This document shows positions 8,151-16,154 of a stretch of DNA of 54,672 nt, in pieces. The position numbers and the translations under genes are program-made. The stretch comes from an uncultured beta proteobacterium. GTDB taxonomy: Bacteria; Pseudomonadota; Gammaproteobacteria; Burkholderiales; SG8-41. Positions within the stretch are counted from its first letter, which is position 1, and each line of letters starts with the position of its first letter. The stretch covers positions 9,170 to 63,841 of the forward strand of contig CADECM010000013.1 of assembly GCA_902825845.1 (NCBI GenBank). The letters run 5' to 3'. The notes under the pieces are model-generated. The model searched no databases. It was given only the letters and a program-made list of their open reading frames with translations, and was not told where the DNA came from.

Positions 8151-8164
8151 ATAGTTACAAAGTA
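8126..8164 (-). repeat. AT-rich dispersed element, copy 3
   Basis: On the minus strand TTTGTAACTATATGTTTTCA, then AAGACTATTTTTATTA. It spans the start codon of ctaA and replaces a Shine-Dalgarno sequence. Confidence 0.6.
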
Positions 8165-8773
8165 TCAGCCAATACGGGACACGCGCAGCAGACGCGCCAA
8201 ATCCTTTTTCATGCGGCTGGGATCGGCGTCCCTGGGATAACGCAACACGACATTGCCCAACGGATCAACGAGATAAATGTGATCGCGCTGCACGTCGCGA
8301 TAGGGCAATGCCTTCAGTATGGCGTTGCCCTGTGCGCCGGCAATCCACATCCCCGCATATTCCTTGATCACGCCGCCGTCCACTTCGCGCGCGTCATTGA
8401 CGAGCCACACGCGTTCAATGCGCTCCAGCGATTTGCCCTGCGTCATTCGTACCTGGCGCATTTTCCACAGCTTGTTTTGGCAATACGCGTCGCACGCGCC
8501 CGAATCCACCGTTACGTACACCCATTTCCCGCGCACCTGCGCAAAATCGAAGGGCTTGTTGCCCTCGCCCGGAATCGCCGTCGCCAATTCGCCAGTGGGC
8601 AACAGCGAACCGTCGACCAATTCGCCATAATTGATGCGGCCTGTTGGCTGCCAGAAATAATACAGCGCGAACGAGCCCAGGAAAGGTGCAATACACACCG
8701 CCGCCACCAGCAGGATCATGCGCCGGCTCTTGCGTTGCTCAACTCGGGACTGTGTCGGTTCTTCTGCGGGCAT
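8165..8773 (-). CDS. Membrane-anchored SCO-like / oxidase-assembly associated protein
   Basis: A 202-residue protein with one N-terminal TM helix (MILLVAAVCIAPFLGSFALYY, about residues 20-40) and a soluble thioredoxin-like-looking domain containing SGACDAYCQNKLW. The spacing Cys-x3-Cys is like the SCO copper site but the surrounding residues differ. It sits between SURF1 and heme A synthase, where Burkholderiales usually carry a small uncharacterised transmembrane protein. I chose ATG 8773 (MPAEEPTQ), which overlaps the SURF1 end by 35 nt. A role in oxidase assembly is inferred from context. Confidence 0.75.
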   Translation of the reverse strand: MPAEEPTQSRVEQRKSRRMILLVAAVCIAPFLGSFALYYFWQPTGRINYGELVDGSLLPTGELATAIPGEGNKPFDFAQVRGKWVYVTVDSGACDAYCQNKLWKMRQVRMTQGKSLERIERVWLVNDAREVDGGVIKEYAGMWIAGAQGNAILKALPYRDVQRDHIYLVDPLGNVVLRYPRDADPSRMKKDLARLLRVSRIG

Positions 8774-9473
8774 TGACAACAACGTAGTAGATAAAAATGG
8801 CGGCGGCCAGCGCGAACCACTGCACTGAATAGGCAAGATGCGTATTGCGCTTCAGGTCGACCGGCGGCCAGTCGCGAATCAGGCCATCGTCCGGCGCTGG
8901 AACGCCCCCGGTCTGCTGGAGGATGATGCCCTGCACATCGAGATGGGTGGCCTGGCGATAGCGTTCCAGTACCATGTTCTGCCAGACGTTGCCTTCGGCA
9001 ACCCTGCTCGACAACTCGAGGAAACGCTCACTGGGCGCCGTGGCCGTGCCACGCACCACGACTTCACCGCCCGGCGTTTTGACCGGCGGCACGCGGTTAC
9101 GTTCTGCGCCGGACGCAATCCAGCCCCGATTGACCAGCACGAATTTATCGGATCCCGCGATGCGCAGGGGCATCATCACATAGTAACCGGGCTGGTGTTT
9201 GAAAACGCGATTGTCAATAAACACCACATGGGCCGGATCGTAGCGTCCGCGCGCCTCGACGGGTCGCAACAAAACCACGTCAATATCAAGGGCCTGCTCA
9301 CCGACGGCTATTGGCGGCTGGCGCGCAAAATCATTGATGCGATTTTGCAGCGCCTCCTTGAATTCGGCGCGCCCCAGCTGCCAGAACCCCAGCGCGATGG
9401 TCAGTGCCACGCCCGCCAGCATGGTCAGCGTAGCCCAAACGGGTGGATCGAAATCACGCCCGGCAATCCTCAT
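8739..9473 (-). CDS. SURF1 family cytochrome oxidase biogenesis protein
   Basis: A 244-residue SURF1 protein, which helps insert heme A into oxidase subunit I. It has the expected two TM helices, near residues 10-30 (ATLTMLAGVALTIALGFWQL) and at the C-terminus (YSVQWFALAAAIFIYYVV), with the family motifs LGFWQLGR, PGYYVMMPL, LVNRGWI and NTHLAYSVQWF. Start ATG 9473 gives MRIAGRD; a longer frame to 9506 adds an unlikely leader. It is divergent to a small membrane protein gene. Confidence 0.93.
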   Translation of the reverse strand: MRIAGRDFDPPVWATLTMLAGVALTIALGFWQLGRAEFKEALQNRINDFARQPPIAVGEQALDIDVVLLRPVEARGRYDPAHVVFIDNRVFKHQPGYYVMMPLRIAGSDKFVLVNRGWIASGAERNRVPPVKTPGGEVVVRGTATAPSERFLELSSRVAEGNVWQNMVLERYRQATHLDVQGIILQQTGGVPAPDDGLIRDWPPVDLKRNTHLAYSVQWFALAAAIFIYYVVVNARRRTDTVPS

Positions 9474-9508
9474 TGGCGCTCCGGACCAGCTTGGATTACA
9501 CTGCATCG

Positions 9509-9703
9509 ATGAAATATCTGGTCATTCTGTTTCTGGCGTTTATCGTCTACAGCCTCGGTGCTGCTGCTTACTTCATGCTGAGGGATCACGGCAGCAGCGA
9601 GCGCATGGTGCGCGCCCTCACCGTGCGCGTGGCACTTTCGGTCACCTTGTTCCTGCTGCTGATGGCGGGAATACATTTCGGATTCATCACCGGCAAACTT
9701 TAG
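9509..9703 (+). CDS. Twin transmembrane protein (DUF2909-like)
   Basis: A 64-residue protein of two TM helices (KYLVILFLAFIVYSLGAAAY and VRVALSVTLFLLLMAGIHFGF, each about 20 residues) joined by a short polar loop MLRDHGSSERMVRA. This matches the small membrane protein commonly found next to SURF1 in betaproteobacteria. It starts 35 nt from the SURF1 start on the other strand and is followed by a terminator. Function unknown. Confidence 0.82.
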   Translation: MKYLVILFLAFIVYSLGAAAYFMLRDHGSSERMVRALTVRVALSVTLFLLLMAGIHFGFITGKL

Positions 9704-9723
9704 CACCACGCATTGGCCCGCAG

Positions 9724-9756
9724 AAAAAAAGCCGCACCCTCGGGTGCGGCTTTTTT
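9724..9756. terminator. Bidirectional intrinsic terminator
   Basis: Seven A residues, GCCGCACCC, a very short loop, GGGTGCGGC and six T residues. The A and T runs on both sides let it end both the plus-strand small membrane gene and the minus-strand coxIII direction. Confidence 0.9.
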
Positions 9757-9775
9757 ATGGATTGAGCCGCGGGAG

Positions 9776-10636
9776 CTAGAGTATATACACCAGTACAAAC
9801 AGCAGCACCCATACCACGTCAACAAAGTGCCAGTACCAGGCCACGCCTTCAAAGCCGAAATGATTCTCCGGCGTGAAGTGGCCAGCCACGCTGCGGAACA
9901 ATATCACCCACAGCATGATGGTGCCGACCGTGACATGAAATCCGTGAAATCCGGTCAGCATGAAAAACGTGGAGCCGTAGGCACCGCTGGTGAGTTTGAG
10001 ATTCATCTCGGAATAGGCGTGCGCATACTCGTACACCTGAAAACCCAGAAACACCATGCCCAGCGCGATGGTGGCGACAAGGCCCCAAATCAACTGCGCG
10101 CGGTTTTTCTTGAGCAGCCCCCAGTGCGCGATGGTGATGGTGACGCCAGAGCTCAGCAGCAGCGCGGTATTGATCGCCGGGATACCCCATGCGCCCATCG
10201 GCGTGAAATCACCCGGTTTGAAGTGCGGACCGGCGGTCGGCCAGCCACCTTTGAAACCCGGCCACAGCAGTTGCTGGTGTTCGAGCGTGCCGAGGTCGGG
10301 AACCGAATACAAACGCATGTAGCCCAGCGCGCCAAAAAACGCCGCGAAAAACATCACTTCCGAAAAAATGAACCAGCTCATCCCCCAGCGGAATGACCTG
10401 TCCACCTGTTTATTGTACAGGCCGCTTTCGGACTCATGCGCGACAGTGCTGAACCACCCCGCAAACATGATGAACAGCACGATAAAGCCCGCCAGCAGCA
10501 GCAGATTGCCGCCGGCCATTTTATTGACTGCGAACGCCGCGCCAAAACCCAACAACCCGATGGCCAACGATGCGGTTACCGGCCAGTGAGACAGTCCCGG
10601 CAGAAAGTAGTTGTCGGTATGCTGCTGCGTGCTCAT
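9776..10636 (-). CDS. ctaE: Cytochrome c oxidase subunit III
   Basis: A 286-residue, seven-helix subunit of the aa3-type oxidase. Visible: an N-terminal YFLPGLSHWPV, a helix with SEVMFFAAFFGAL (the acidic Glu typical of subunit III), GFHGFHVTVGTIML and the C-terminal WYWHFVDVVWVLLFVLVYIL. It follows Cox11 and the DUF2970 gene on the same strand, the usual order ctaC-ctaD-ctaG-ctaE. Start ATG 10636 has GGAG upstream. Confidence 0.96.
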   Translation of the reverse strand: MSTQQHTDNYFLPGLSHWPVTASLAIGLLGFGAAFAVNKMAGGNLLLLAGFIVLFIMFAGWFSTVAHESESGLYNKQVDRSFRWGMSWFIFSEVMFFAAFFGALGYMRLYSVPDLGTLEHQQLLWPGFKGGWPTAGPHFKPGDFTPMGAWGIPAINTALLLSSGVTITIAHWGLLKKNRAQLIWGLVATIALGMVFLGFQVYEYAHAYSEMNLKLTSGAYGSTFFMLTGFHGFHVTVGTIMLWVILFRSVAGHFTPENHFGFEGVAWYWHFVDVVWVLLFVLVYIL

Positions 10637-10673
10637 GTACTTCTCCTCAAAAAACTTCTGTTCGTTCGTCCTG

Positions 10674-10874
10674 TCAGCGTGTTACCAGCCGCACCACCAT
10701 CATCACGGTAAATGCAAATATCGCCGCGGCGATAATGCCGGTGATCACCACCTGCAGCGGCGTCACCCGCAGCTGCTGATTCGCGCTCTGCCTGCGTATG
10801 CCGATAAACGCGGACAACACCATCTTGATCGCCTGAAACAGTGACGCTTTTCGGGTGTCATCCGATTCGCTCAC
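10674..10874 (-). CDS. DUF2970 small membrane protein
   Basis: A 66-residue protein with one C-terminal TM helix (PLQVVITGIIAAAIFAFTVM) after a basic stretch that reads SAFIGIRR. DUF2970 proteins are regularly found between cox11 and coxIII in betaproteobacteria; the function is unknown. It starts 6 nt after the Cox11 stop, so it belongs to the oxidase operon. Confidence 0.85.
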   Translation of the reverse strand: MSESDDTRKASLFQAIKMVLSAFIGIRRQSANQQLRVTPLQVVITGIIAAAIFAFTVMMVVRLVTR

Positions 10875-10880
10875 CGACCC

Positions 10881-11468
10881 TCAGCCTGCTTTGCCGTTGG
10901 CCGCGCCGGCCGCCGACGATTTCTTCACATCAGCCGCGGGAACTTCGAAAAACGTATAGGACAAGGTCAGCGTGTTCACATTGGCAGGCAACGCGGGATC
11001 GATCACCAGTTGCACCGGCATCCGCCGCGTCTCGCCCGCCGCCAGCGCCTGCTGGCGGAAGCAAAAGCACTCGAGCTTTTTGACGAAGGCCGCGCCCTGC
11101 TTGGGGCCATAACTAGGAATCGCCTGACCCACCAGTGCGCCGCTGCCATTGTTCTTGATCTGGAATTCCACTTGCGTCATCTCGCCAGGGTGCACGCGCA
11201 CGCTGCGTTGCAGGGGCGCGAATTGCCATGGCATGCCATGCGTGTTGGCATCGAACTCGAGCGTCACCCAGCGGGATTTATCCACCTGCGAATTGGTGAT
11301 TTCCGACTGCTTCGCATTGGGTTGCAGCAAGTTGGTGATGCCCGTGACTTCGCAGAACTTCTTGTAGTACGGCACCATCGCGAAACCAAAGCCAAACATC
11401 AGCAACGCCAACACCGACAGCCGCGCGAACATCCGCCAGTTGGCATTTTCGGTCTGGCCCGGGTTCAC
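10881..11468 (-). CDS. ctaG: Cytochrome c oxidase assembly protein CtaG/Cox11
   Basis: A 195-residue copper chaperone for the CuB site of subunit I. One N-terminal TM helix (SVLALLMFGFGFAMVPYY) precedes the periplasmic domain; the copper motif is seen as CFCF in KKLECFCFRQQ, with another conserved Cys in KKFCEVTGI. I chose the GTG at 11468 because its GTGA overlaps the stop of the small upstream gene, a common coupling; the frame is open further, to 11528, but there it only mirrors the small gene. A TTG at 11480 is the alternative. Confidence 0.92.
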   Translation of the reverse strand: MNPGQTENANWRMFARLSVLALLMFGFGFAMVPYYKKFCEVTGITNLLQPNAKQSEITNSQVDKSRWVTLEFDANTHGMPWQFAPLQRSVRVHPGEMTQVEFQIKNNGSGALVGQAIPSYGPKQGAAFVKKLECFCFRQQALAAGETRRMPVQLVIDPALPANVNTLTLSYTFFEVPAADVKKSSAAGAANGKAG

Positions 11469-11602
11469 TTTGACATCCAATAGTATTTCGCAATCATGTA
11501 AAAGAAGATGACTGCGACCATCAGCCACAATGCCGCGCCGGTGCGGCGGATATTGCGCTTGATCTGCCGCTGGCGCTCATCTTCATTGACGACGTCGGCC
11601 AT
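11465..11602 (-). CDS. Small cytochrome oxidase assembly-type membrane protein (45 aa)
   Basis: A short gene, easily missed. It starts at ATG 11602 with MADVVNEDERQRQIKRNIRR and continues into one TM helix (ALWLMVAVIFFYMIAKYYW), ending MSK. It lies 3 nt downstream of the coxI stop and overlaps the cox11 GTG by four bases. Burkholderiales oxidase operons carry a small protein of this shape at this place; its job is presumed to be in assembly. The charged N-terminus and single helix support a real gene. Confidence 0.8.
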   Translation of the reverse strand: MADVVNEDERQRQIKRNIRRTGAALWLMVAVIFFYMIAKYYWMSK

Positions 11603-11605
11603 GGA

Positions 11606-13219
11606 CTACTTGAGCACCGGCGGCGTGGCAAAGCTGTGGTAGGGCGCCGGCGACGGAAGATGCGTCCATTCGATACTGTCCGCGCCTTCCCATTGCTTCT
11701 GCTCGGCCTTCGGCCCGCTGGTGATGCATTTCAACACTACATAGAGGAACAGCAACTGCGACAGGCCAAATCCAAACGCGCCAACCGAGGAAATGGCGTT
11801 GAATTCCGCAAACTGAAGCGCATAGTCCGGCACGCGCCGCGGCATTCCCGCGAGGCCCAGGAAGTGCTGCACGAAAAATGTGACGTTAAAAAATATCAGC
11901 GACAGCCAGAAGTGCCATTTGCCCAGCGTCTCGTCGTACATGCGGCCGGTCCACTTAGGCAGCCAGAAGTATATCCCCGCAAACGCGGAGAACAGCGCGC
12001 CGGCCACCATCACGTAATGGAAATGCGCCACCACGTAGTAAGTGTCGTGAATCTGTACGTCGACCGGCGTAATCGACAGCACCAGACCGGTAAAGCCACC
12101 GAGCGTGAACAGGAACAGGAAGCCCAGCGCAAACAGCATCGGCGTCTCGAACGTGAGCGAACCCTTCCACATGGTTGCCACCCAGTTAAACACCTTGACG
12201 CCCGTGGGAATGGCAATCAGCGTGGTGGCATACATGAAGAACAATTGTGCTTCGACCGGCATGCCCACGGTGTACATGTGGTGCGCCCAAACCATGAAGG
12301 ACAGGATGGCGATCGACGCTGTCGCGTACACCATCGAGGCATAACCGAACAGCGGTTTGCGGGAAAACGCCGGAATCACCTGCGAGATCACACCGAAGGC
12401 GGGAATCGCGATGATGTAGACCTCGGGATGGCCGAAGAACCAGAAAATGTGCTGATACAGCACCGGATCGCCGCCGCCGGCCGCATTAAAGAAGCTGGTA
12501 CCGAAGTGACGGTCGGTGAGCGTCATGGTGACCGCGCCGGCAAGCACCGGCATCGACGCCACCAGCAGGTAGGCGGTAATCAGCCAGGTCCAGCAGAACA
12601 GCGGCATTTTCATCAGTGTCATGCCCGGCGCGCGCATGTTGAGGATGGTGGTGATGATGTTGATCGACCCCATGATCGACGACATGCCGAGGATGTGCAC
12701 GGCGAAAATGGTGAGGTCCATGGCAGGACCGGCCTGCGTGGTTAGCGGTGCATACATGGTCCAGCCCACGCCGGCGCCGCCGCCCGGTGCGAACTGCGCG
12801 GCAATCAGCAACAACGCAGCCGGCGGCAGCAGCCAGAATGACAGGTTGTTCATGCGCGGAAACGCCATGTCGGGCGCGCCGATCTGCATCGGGATCAGCC
12901 AGTTGGCGAAGCCCACAAACGCCGGCATGATGGCGCCGAACACCATGATCAGGCCGTGATAAGTGGTCATCGAATTGAAGAATTCCGGACGCACGATTTG
13001 CAGCCCGGGCTGGAACAACTCCGCCCGAATAATCATGGCCATCGCGCCGCCCACCAAAAACATGGTGAAGCTGAACCACAAGTACATGGTCCCTATGTCT
13101 TTGTGGTTGGTCGAGCCAATCCAGCGCATGGCGCCCGTGGGCTTGTGCGCGTGCGCATGGTCGTCGTGACCATGGGCGTCGCCGTGACCGTGCGTGGCGT
13201 CGTGGGTAGCGGTGCTCAT
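11606..13219 (-). CDS. ctaD: Cytochrome c oxidase subunit I (aa3 type)
   Basis: The 537-residue catalytic subunit holding heme a, heme a3 and CuB. After a His-rich N-terminus come 12 TM helices. Key motifs: the HPEVYIIAIPAFG segment with the His-Tyr cross-link pair, AHHMYTVGM with two CuB His, and HDTYYVVAHFHYVM with the heme ligands. The D-channel and K-channel region is consistent with the A-type family. It follows coxII on the same strand across a 56-nt gap occupied by an AT-rich repeat. Confidence 0.97.
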   Translation of the reverse strand: MSTATHDATHGHGDAHGHDDHAHAHKPTGAMRWIGSTNHKDIGTMYLWFSFTMFLVGGAMAMIIRAELFQPGLQIVRPEFFNSMTTYHGLIMVFGAIMPAFVGFANWLIPMQIGAPDMAFPRMNNLSFWLLPPAALLLIAAQFAPGGGAGVGWTMYAPLTTQAGPAMDLTIFAVHILGMSSIMGSINIITTILNMRAPGMTLMKMPLFCWTWLITAYLLVASMPVLAGAVTMTLTDRHFGTSFFNAAGGGDPVLYQHIFWFFGHPEVYIIAIPAFGVISQVIPAFSRKPLFGYASMVYATASIAILSFMVWAHHMYTVGMPVEAQLFFMYATTLIAIPTGVKVFNWVATMWKGSLTFETPMLFALGFLFLFTLGGFTGLVLSITPVDVQIHDTYYVVAHFHYVMVAGALFSAFAGIYFWLPKWTGRMYDETLGKWHFWLSLIFFNVTFFVQHFLGLAGMPRRVPDYALQFAEFNAISSVGAFGFGLSQLLFLYVVLKCITSGPKAEQKQWEGADSIEWTHLPSPAPYHSFATPPVLK

Positions 13220-13234
13220 TGTAGCTCCGATCTT

Positions 13235-13275
13235 CTAAAAATATTATTCAAAATCAACAACTTGTAATAAAATTG
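13235..13275 (-). repeat. AT-rich dispersed element, copy 4
   Basis: On the minus strand TACAAGTTGTTGATTTTGAA, then TAATATTTTTAG. It fills the gap between ctaC and ctaD and abuts the ctaC stop. Confidence 0.65.
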
Positions 13276-14802
13276 CTAGACGCCGGGCTTGATGTCCACG
13301 CGACGCGCCTGCTTGGGATCGCCGCCAGCCTCAACCGTCGCGGGCGGTTTCATCACGATCCGATCCTTTGCCACGCCCGCCGCCAACAGCGCTTCGCGCA
13401 CACCCACCGCGCGATTCTTGGCCAGCTCCAGGTTCTGCGCCAGGTTACCAGCCTTGTCGGTATACCCGGTGAGTTCCACTTTGGTTGCTGCGTCCGATTT
13501 CAGTTGGGCGGCAACCTCGGCGATCGTTTTCTTGCCGTCGTCATTGGCGGCAGCCTTGCCGGTGTCGAAGAACACCGCTGCAGGCAAGGCCGCCGTTGCT
13601 GTGGCTGGTGCAGCCACGGGCGCCGCAGCTGGCGCGGCTGTAGCAGCCGGCGCAGCGCCCCCGCCCCTGGCGGCCTTGACTTCAGCCGGCGTTACCATGT
13701 CGCCGGTCTTGTTGGCCCAACTGTTGCGCTCATACGTCACAACCGCTGCGATGTCCGCATCCGACAGATGTTTGAACGGGGCCATCGCCGTGCCGGATTT
13801 GCCATTGAGCACTATTGCCAGATGATCTGCTTTCGGCCCCGTGGCGTTCTTCGATCCGGACAGCGGCGGGAACGCCGGCGGCGTGCCCATGCCGTTCGCC
13901 TGATGACAGGCGACGCAATTGGACGCATAGACCTTTTCGCCGCGAGCCTTGAGTTCATCCAGTGTCCAGGTTTTGTCCGGCGCATCCGCCACAGCCGCTT
14001 TCTTCATGCTTGCTTTTTGGCTGCTGACCCATGCGCTGTAATCAGCAGCGGACTTGACTTCGACCACGATCGGCATGAATCCATGTTCCTTGCCGCACAG
14101 TTCCGCGCACTGCCCGCGGAAGATGCCGGGCGCTTCCGCCTTGAACCAGGTGTCGCGAATGAATCCAGGAACGGCATCCTGCTTGATGGTCAGGGCCGGC
14201 ACCCACCACGCGTGGATCACGTCGGCCGCGGTGACCAGCATGCGTACTTTCTTGCCCACGGGAACAACCACATGGTTGTCAGTTTCCAGCAAGTAATTCT
14301 CGCCCTTGGGTTCCCTGCCCTCGATCTGCGCGCGCGGTGTCGACAGGCTGCTGAAAAAGCTGATGCCTTCACCCTCACCCTTGATGTAATCGTAACCCCA
14401 CTTCCACTGGTAACCGGTGGCCTTGATGGTCATGTCCGGCTCGGAGGTATCGCGCAACTGTTTCAGCGCTGTGGTCGCGGGCACCGCCATGGCGATCAGG
14501 ATGATGGCCGGTATCACGGTCCAACCCACTTCCACCCAGAAGTGCTCGTGAAAATGCGCGGCCGGATGCCCCACCGATTTGCGGTGCTTGAACACCGAGT
14601 AAAACATGAAACCAAACACCACCACGAAAATCACCACGCAGATCCAGGTAATGATCGTGTGAAGATCGTAAATGGTGTGGCCAAGCGCCGTGTTGGGCGT
14701 CTGCAGGTTGAGTTTGTATTCGGCGAACGCGGCAGCCGGGACCATGAGCAGCATCGCCAATGTCGACCATGCCGTATATATTTTTGCCAGCCTGTTACGC
14801 AT
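13276..14802 (-). CDS. ctaC: Cytochrome c oxidase subunit II fused to cytochrome c and OmpA-like domains
   Basis: A 508-residue protein, longer than usual. In order: signal peptide (1-27), two TM helices (about 50-70 and 95-112), the cupredoxin domain with CuA ligands His197, Cys232, Glu234, Cys236, His240 and Met243, then a class I cytochrome c domain with CVACH (Cys296, Cys299, His300) and a likely axial Met340. An Ala/Pro linker (about 375-405) leads to an OmpA-like domain (about 406-508) with TGYTDKAGN and AKNRAVGVREAL. The cytochrome c fusion marks a caa3-like arrangement; the OmpA part could bind peptidoglycan. Confidence 0.95.
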   Translation of the reverse strand: MRNRLAKIYTAWSTLAMLLMVPAAAFAEYKLNLQTPNTALGHTIYDLHTIITWICVVIFVVVFGFMFYSVFKHRKSVGHPAAHFHEHFWVEVGWTVIPAIILIAMAVPATTALKQLRDTSEPDMTIKATGYQWKWGYDYIKGEGEGISFFSSLSTPRAQIEGREPKGENYLLETDNHVVVPVGKKVRMLVTAADVIHAWWVPALTIKQDAVPGFIRDTWFKAEAPGIFRGQCAELCGKEHGFMPIVVEVKSAADYSAWVSSQKASMKKAAVADAPDKTWTLDELKARGEKVYASNCVACHQANGMGTPPAFPPLSGSKNATGPKADHLAIVLNGKSGTAMAPFKHLSDADIAAVVTYERNSWANKTGDMVTPAEVKAARGGGAAPAATAAPAAAPVAAPATATAALPAAVFFDTGKAAANDDGKKTIAEVAAQLKSDAATKVELTGYTDKAGNLAQNLELAKNRAVGVREALLAAGVAKDRIVMKPPATVEAGGDPKQARRVDIKPGV

Positions 14803-14846
14803 TCTTCCCCCGGATAGTTACTGCCCGTATTACCGCTTTGCTCAAA

Positions 14847-15317
14847 TCATGCACCCAGTCTGGACTTCAGCTCACGTGCCAACTGCTGCCGCGCGCCCAC
14901 ATCCAGATAACGGCCCACTTCAATCTCCCTGCCATGGGATCGTAACGCAAGGCGCAAATCCCGCGAACGCCGATCCACCACCAACTGCGCCCATGCGCGG
15001 TTAAATTCATAGCGCCGGGTATGTGCCTGCTCGCGTACTGCCAGCACCACCGCGTCGCCGTGAATCACCAGTTGTTCTGAATCCTGCGCGTGGCGCACCA
15101 CCCAGTTGAACGCCAGATACAGCGCCATCGCTTCCAGTCCGGCGAACGGCAGAATCAGCCACGCGCCGAGCGCCGAGAACACCACCGCTACGATCAGTGA
15201 AAATGCGGCCAATGAACCAAACGCAACACAGCAATCACGCGCGCTCATTGCATTGAGACGGCGCGTAAACAGCATGAACTCACCATTGCCGCCATCGTTT
15301 TTGGATAATTCGGCCAC
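14847..15317 (-). CDS. DUF2244 membrane protein
   Basis: A 156-residue protein with two closely spaced TM helices (CCVAFGSLAAFSLIVAVVFS and LGAWLILPFAGLEAMALYLA) followed by a soluble domain containing DSEQLVIHGD and EVGRYLDVGARQQLARELK. This is the DUF2244 pattern; the function is not known. Genes of this family often sit next to oxidase subunit II. The GTG at 15317 (VAELSKND) with GGGGG 8 nt upstream is my choice; other starts up to 15401 are possible. Confidence 0.75.
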   Translation of the reverse strand: MAELSKNDGGNGEFMLFTRRLNAMSARDCCVAFGSLAAFSLIVAVVFSALGAWLILPFAGLEAMALYLAFNWVVRHAQDSEQLVIHGDAVVLAVREQAHTRRYEFNRAWAQLVVDRRSRDLRLALRSHGREIEVGRYLDVGARQQLARELKSRLGA

Positions 15318-15442
15318 CGACGCAGCCCCCCTGATAAACGCTGAGAATTTAACACAGCGGGGCATTACGTAGCAACCGACTAAGCCTTTGAATCCTTGCA
15401 CTTACCCCATGAAAAGCGCATTGACACGCGTGGCGTTTCGCG

Positions 15443-16153
15443 CTAACGGGTGGAGTAGAGCGCATCAATCGTGATTTGCGGCGCGACGGCCACGGCATCC
15501 GGCGCCGACGCAAATTCGATGCGCGCCAGCAGCGGCGCGTTCAGCCGCGACTGCAATGCGGCGACGTTGGCGCGCGCATGCGGCATGTATGCATCCATGT
15601 GATTGGCGATCCAGCCCGCCAGCGGCAGACCGCGCGCGCGAATCGCTTCGGCGGTAAGCAAAGCGTGGTTCAGACAACCCAGCCGCATGCCCACCACCAG
15701 CAGCACCGGCAGCGCCAGTTCACGCGCCAGATCGGCGCTGCTTTCCGTGTCATTGAGCGGCACGCAAAAACCGCCCGCGCCTTCCACGATCACCACCTCC
15801 GCCAGCGTCGACAACTGCTGGAAGTGAAATTTTAACCTATTGATTTCAATTGTTTTTTTCTCATCCGCAGCGGCAAGGTGCGGTGCAATCGCGGCCGCGA
15901 AGCAATACGGATTAACGAACTCGCGCGGCGCGCTGACGTTGCCCGCCGCGCACAGTTGTTCCACGTCGTCATTGATCAGCGCACCATTCGCTTCGACGGC
16001 GCCGGCCGCCACCGGCTTCATGCCGATCACGCGCAAGCCGCGCGCGGCAAACGCATGCAGCAGCGCGCACGACACCAGTGTCTTGCCGACGCCGGTATCG
16101 GTGCCGGTCACAAAAAGGCCGCGCGGCGCGCGGGACGAGGCGCGGGATGCCAC
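15443..16153 (-). CDS. bioD: Dethiobiotin synthetase BioD
   Basis: A 236-residue ATP-dependent ligase that closes the ureido ring of dethiobiotin from 7,8-diaminopelargonate and CO2. The P-loop GTDTGVGKT is near residue 14, followed by GMKPVAAG and the VVIVEGAGGFCVPL segment. Last gene of the bio operon. The GTG at 16153 lies one base after the bioC stop and gives the normal length. Residues about 97-107 (KKTIEINRLKF) are coded by an AT-rich repeat with codons unlike the rest of the gene. Confidence 0.94.
   Translation of the reverse strand: MASRASSRAPRGLFVTGTDTGVGKTLVSCALLHAFAARGLRVIGMKPVAAGAVEANGALINDDVEQLCAAGNVSAPREFVNPYCFAAAIAPHLAAADEKKTIEINRLKFHFQQLSTLAEVVIVEGAGGFCVPLNDTESSADLARELALPVLLVVGMRLGCLNHALLTAEAIRARGLPLAGWIANHMDAYMPHARANVAALQSRLNAPLLARIEFASAPDAVAVAPQITIDALYSTR
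15831..15861 (+). repeat. AT-rich dispersed element, copy 5 (inside bioD)
   Basis: TTTAACCTATTGATTTCAAT, then TGTTTTTTTC. It lies within the bioD coding sequence (on the opposite strand) and encodes residues around KKTIEINRLKF. Confidence 0.6.
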
Positions 16154-16154
16154 T

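Noticed and set aside
9724..9756. Palindrome as an attachment or operator site
   Set aside because: The A and T tracts around a GC stem at gene ends are fully explained by a bidirectional terminator.
11636..12745. 369-codon open frame antisense to oxidase subunit I
   Set aside because: Shadow of ctaD; no recognisable domain.
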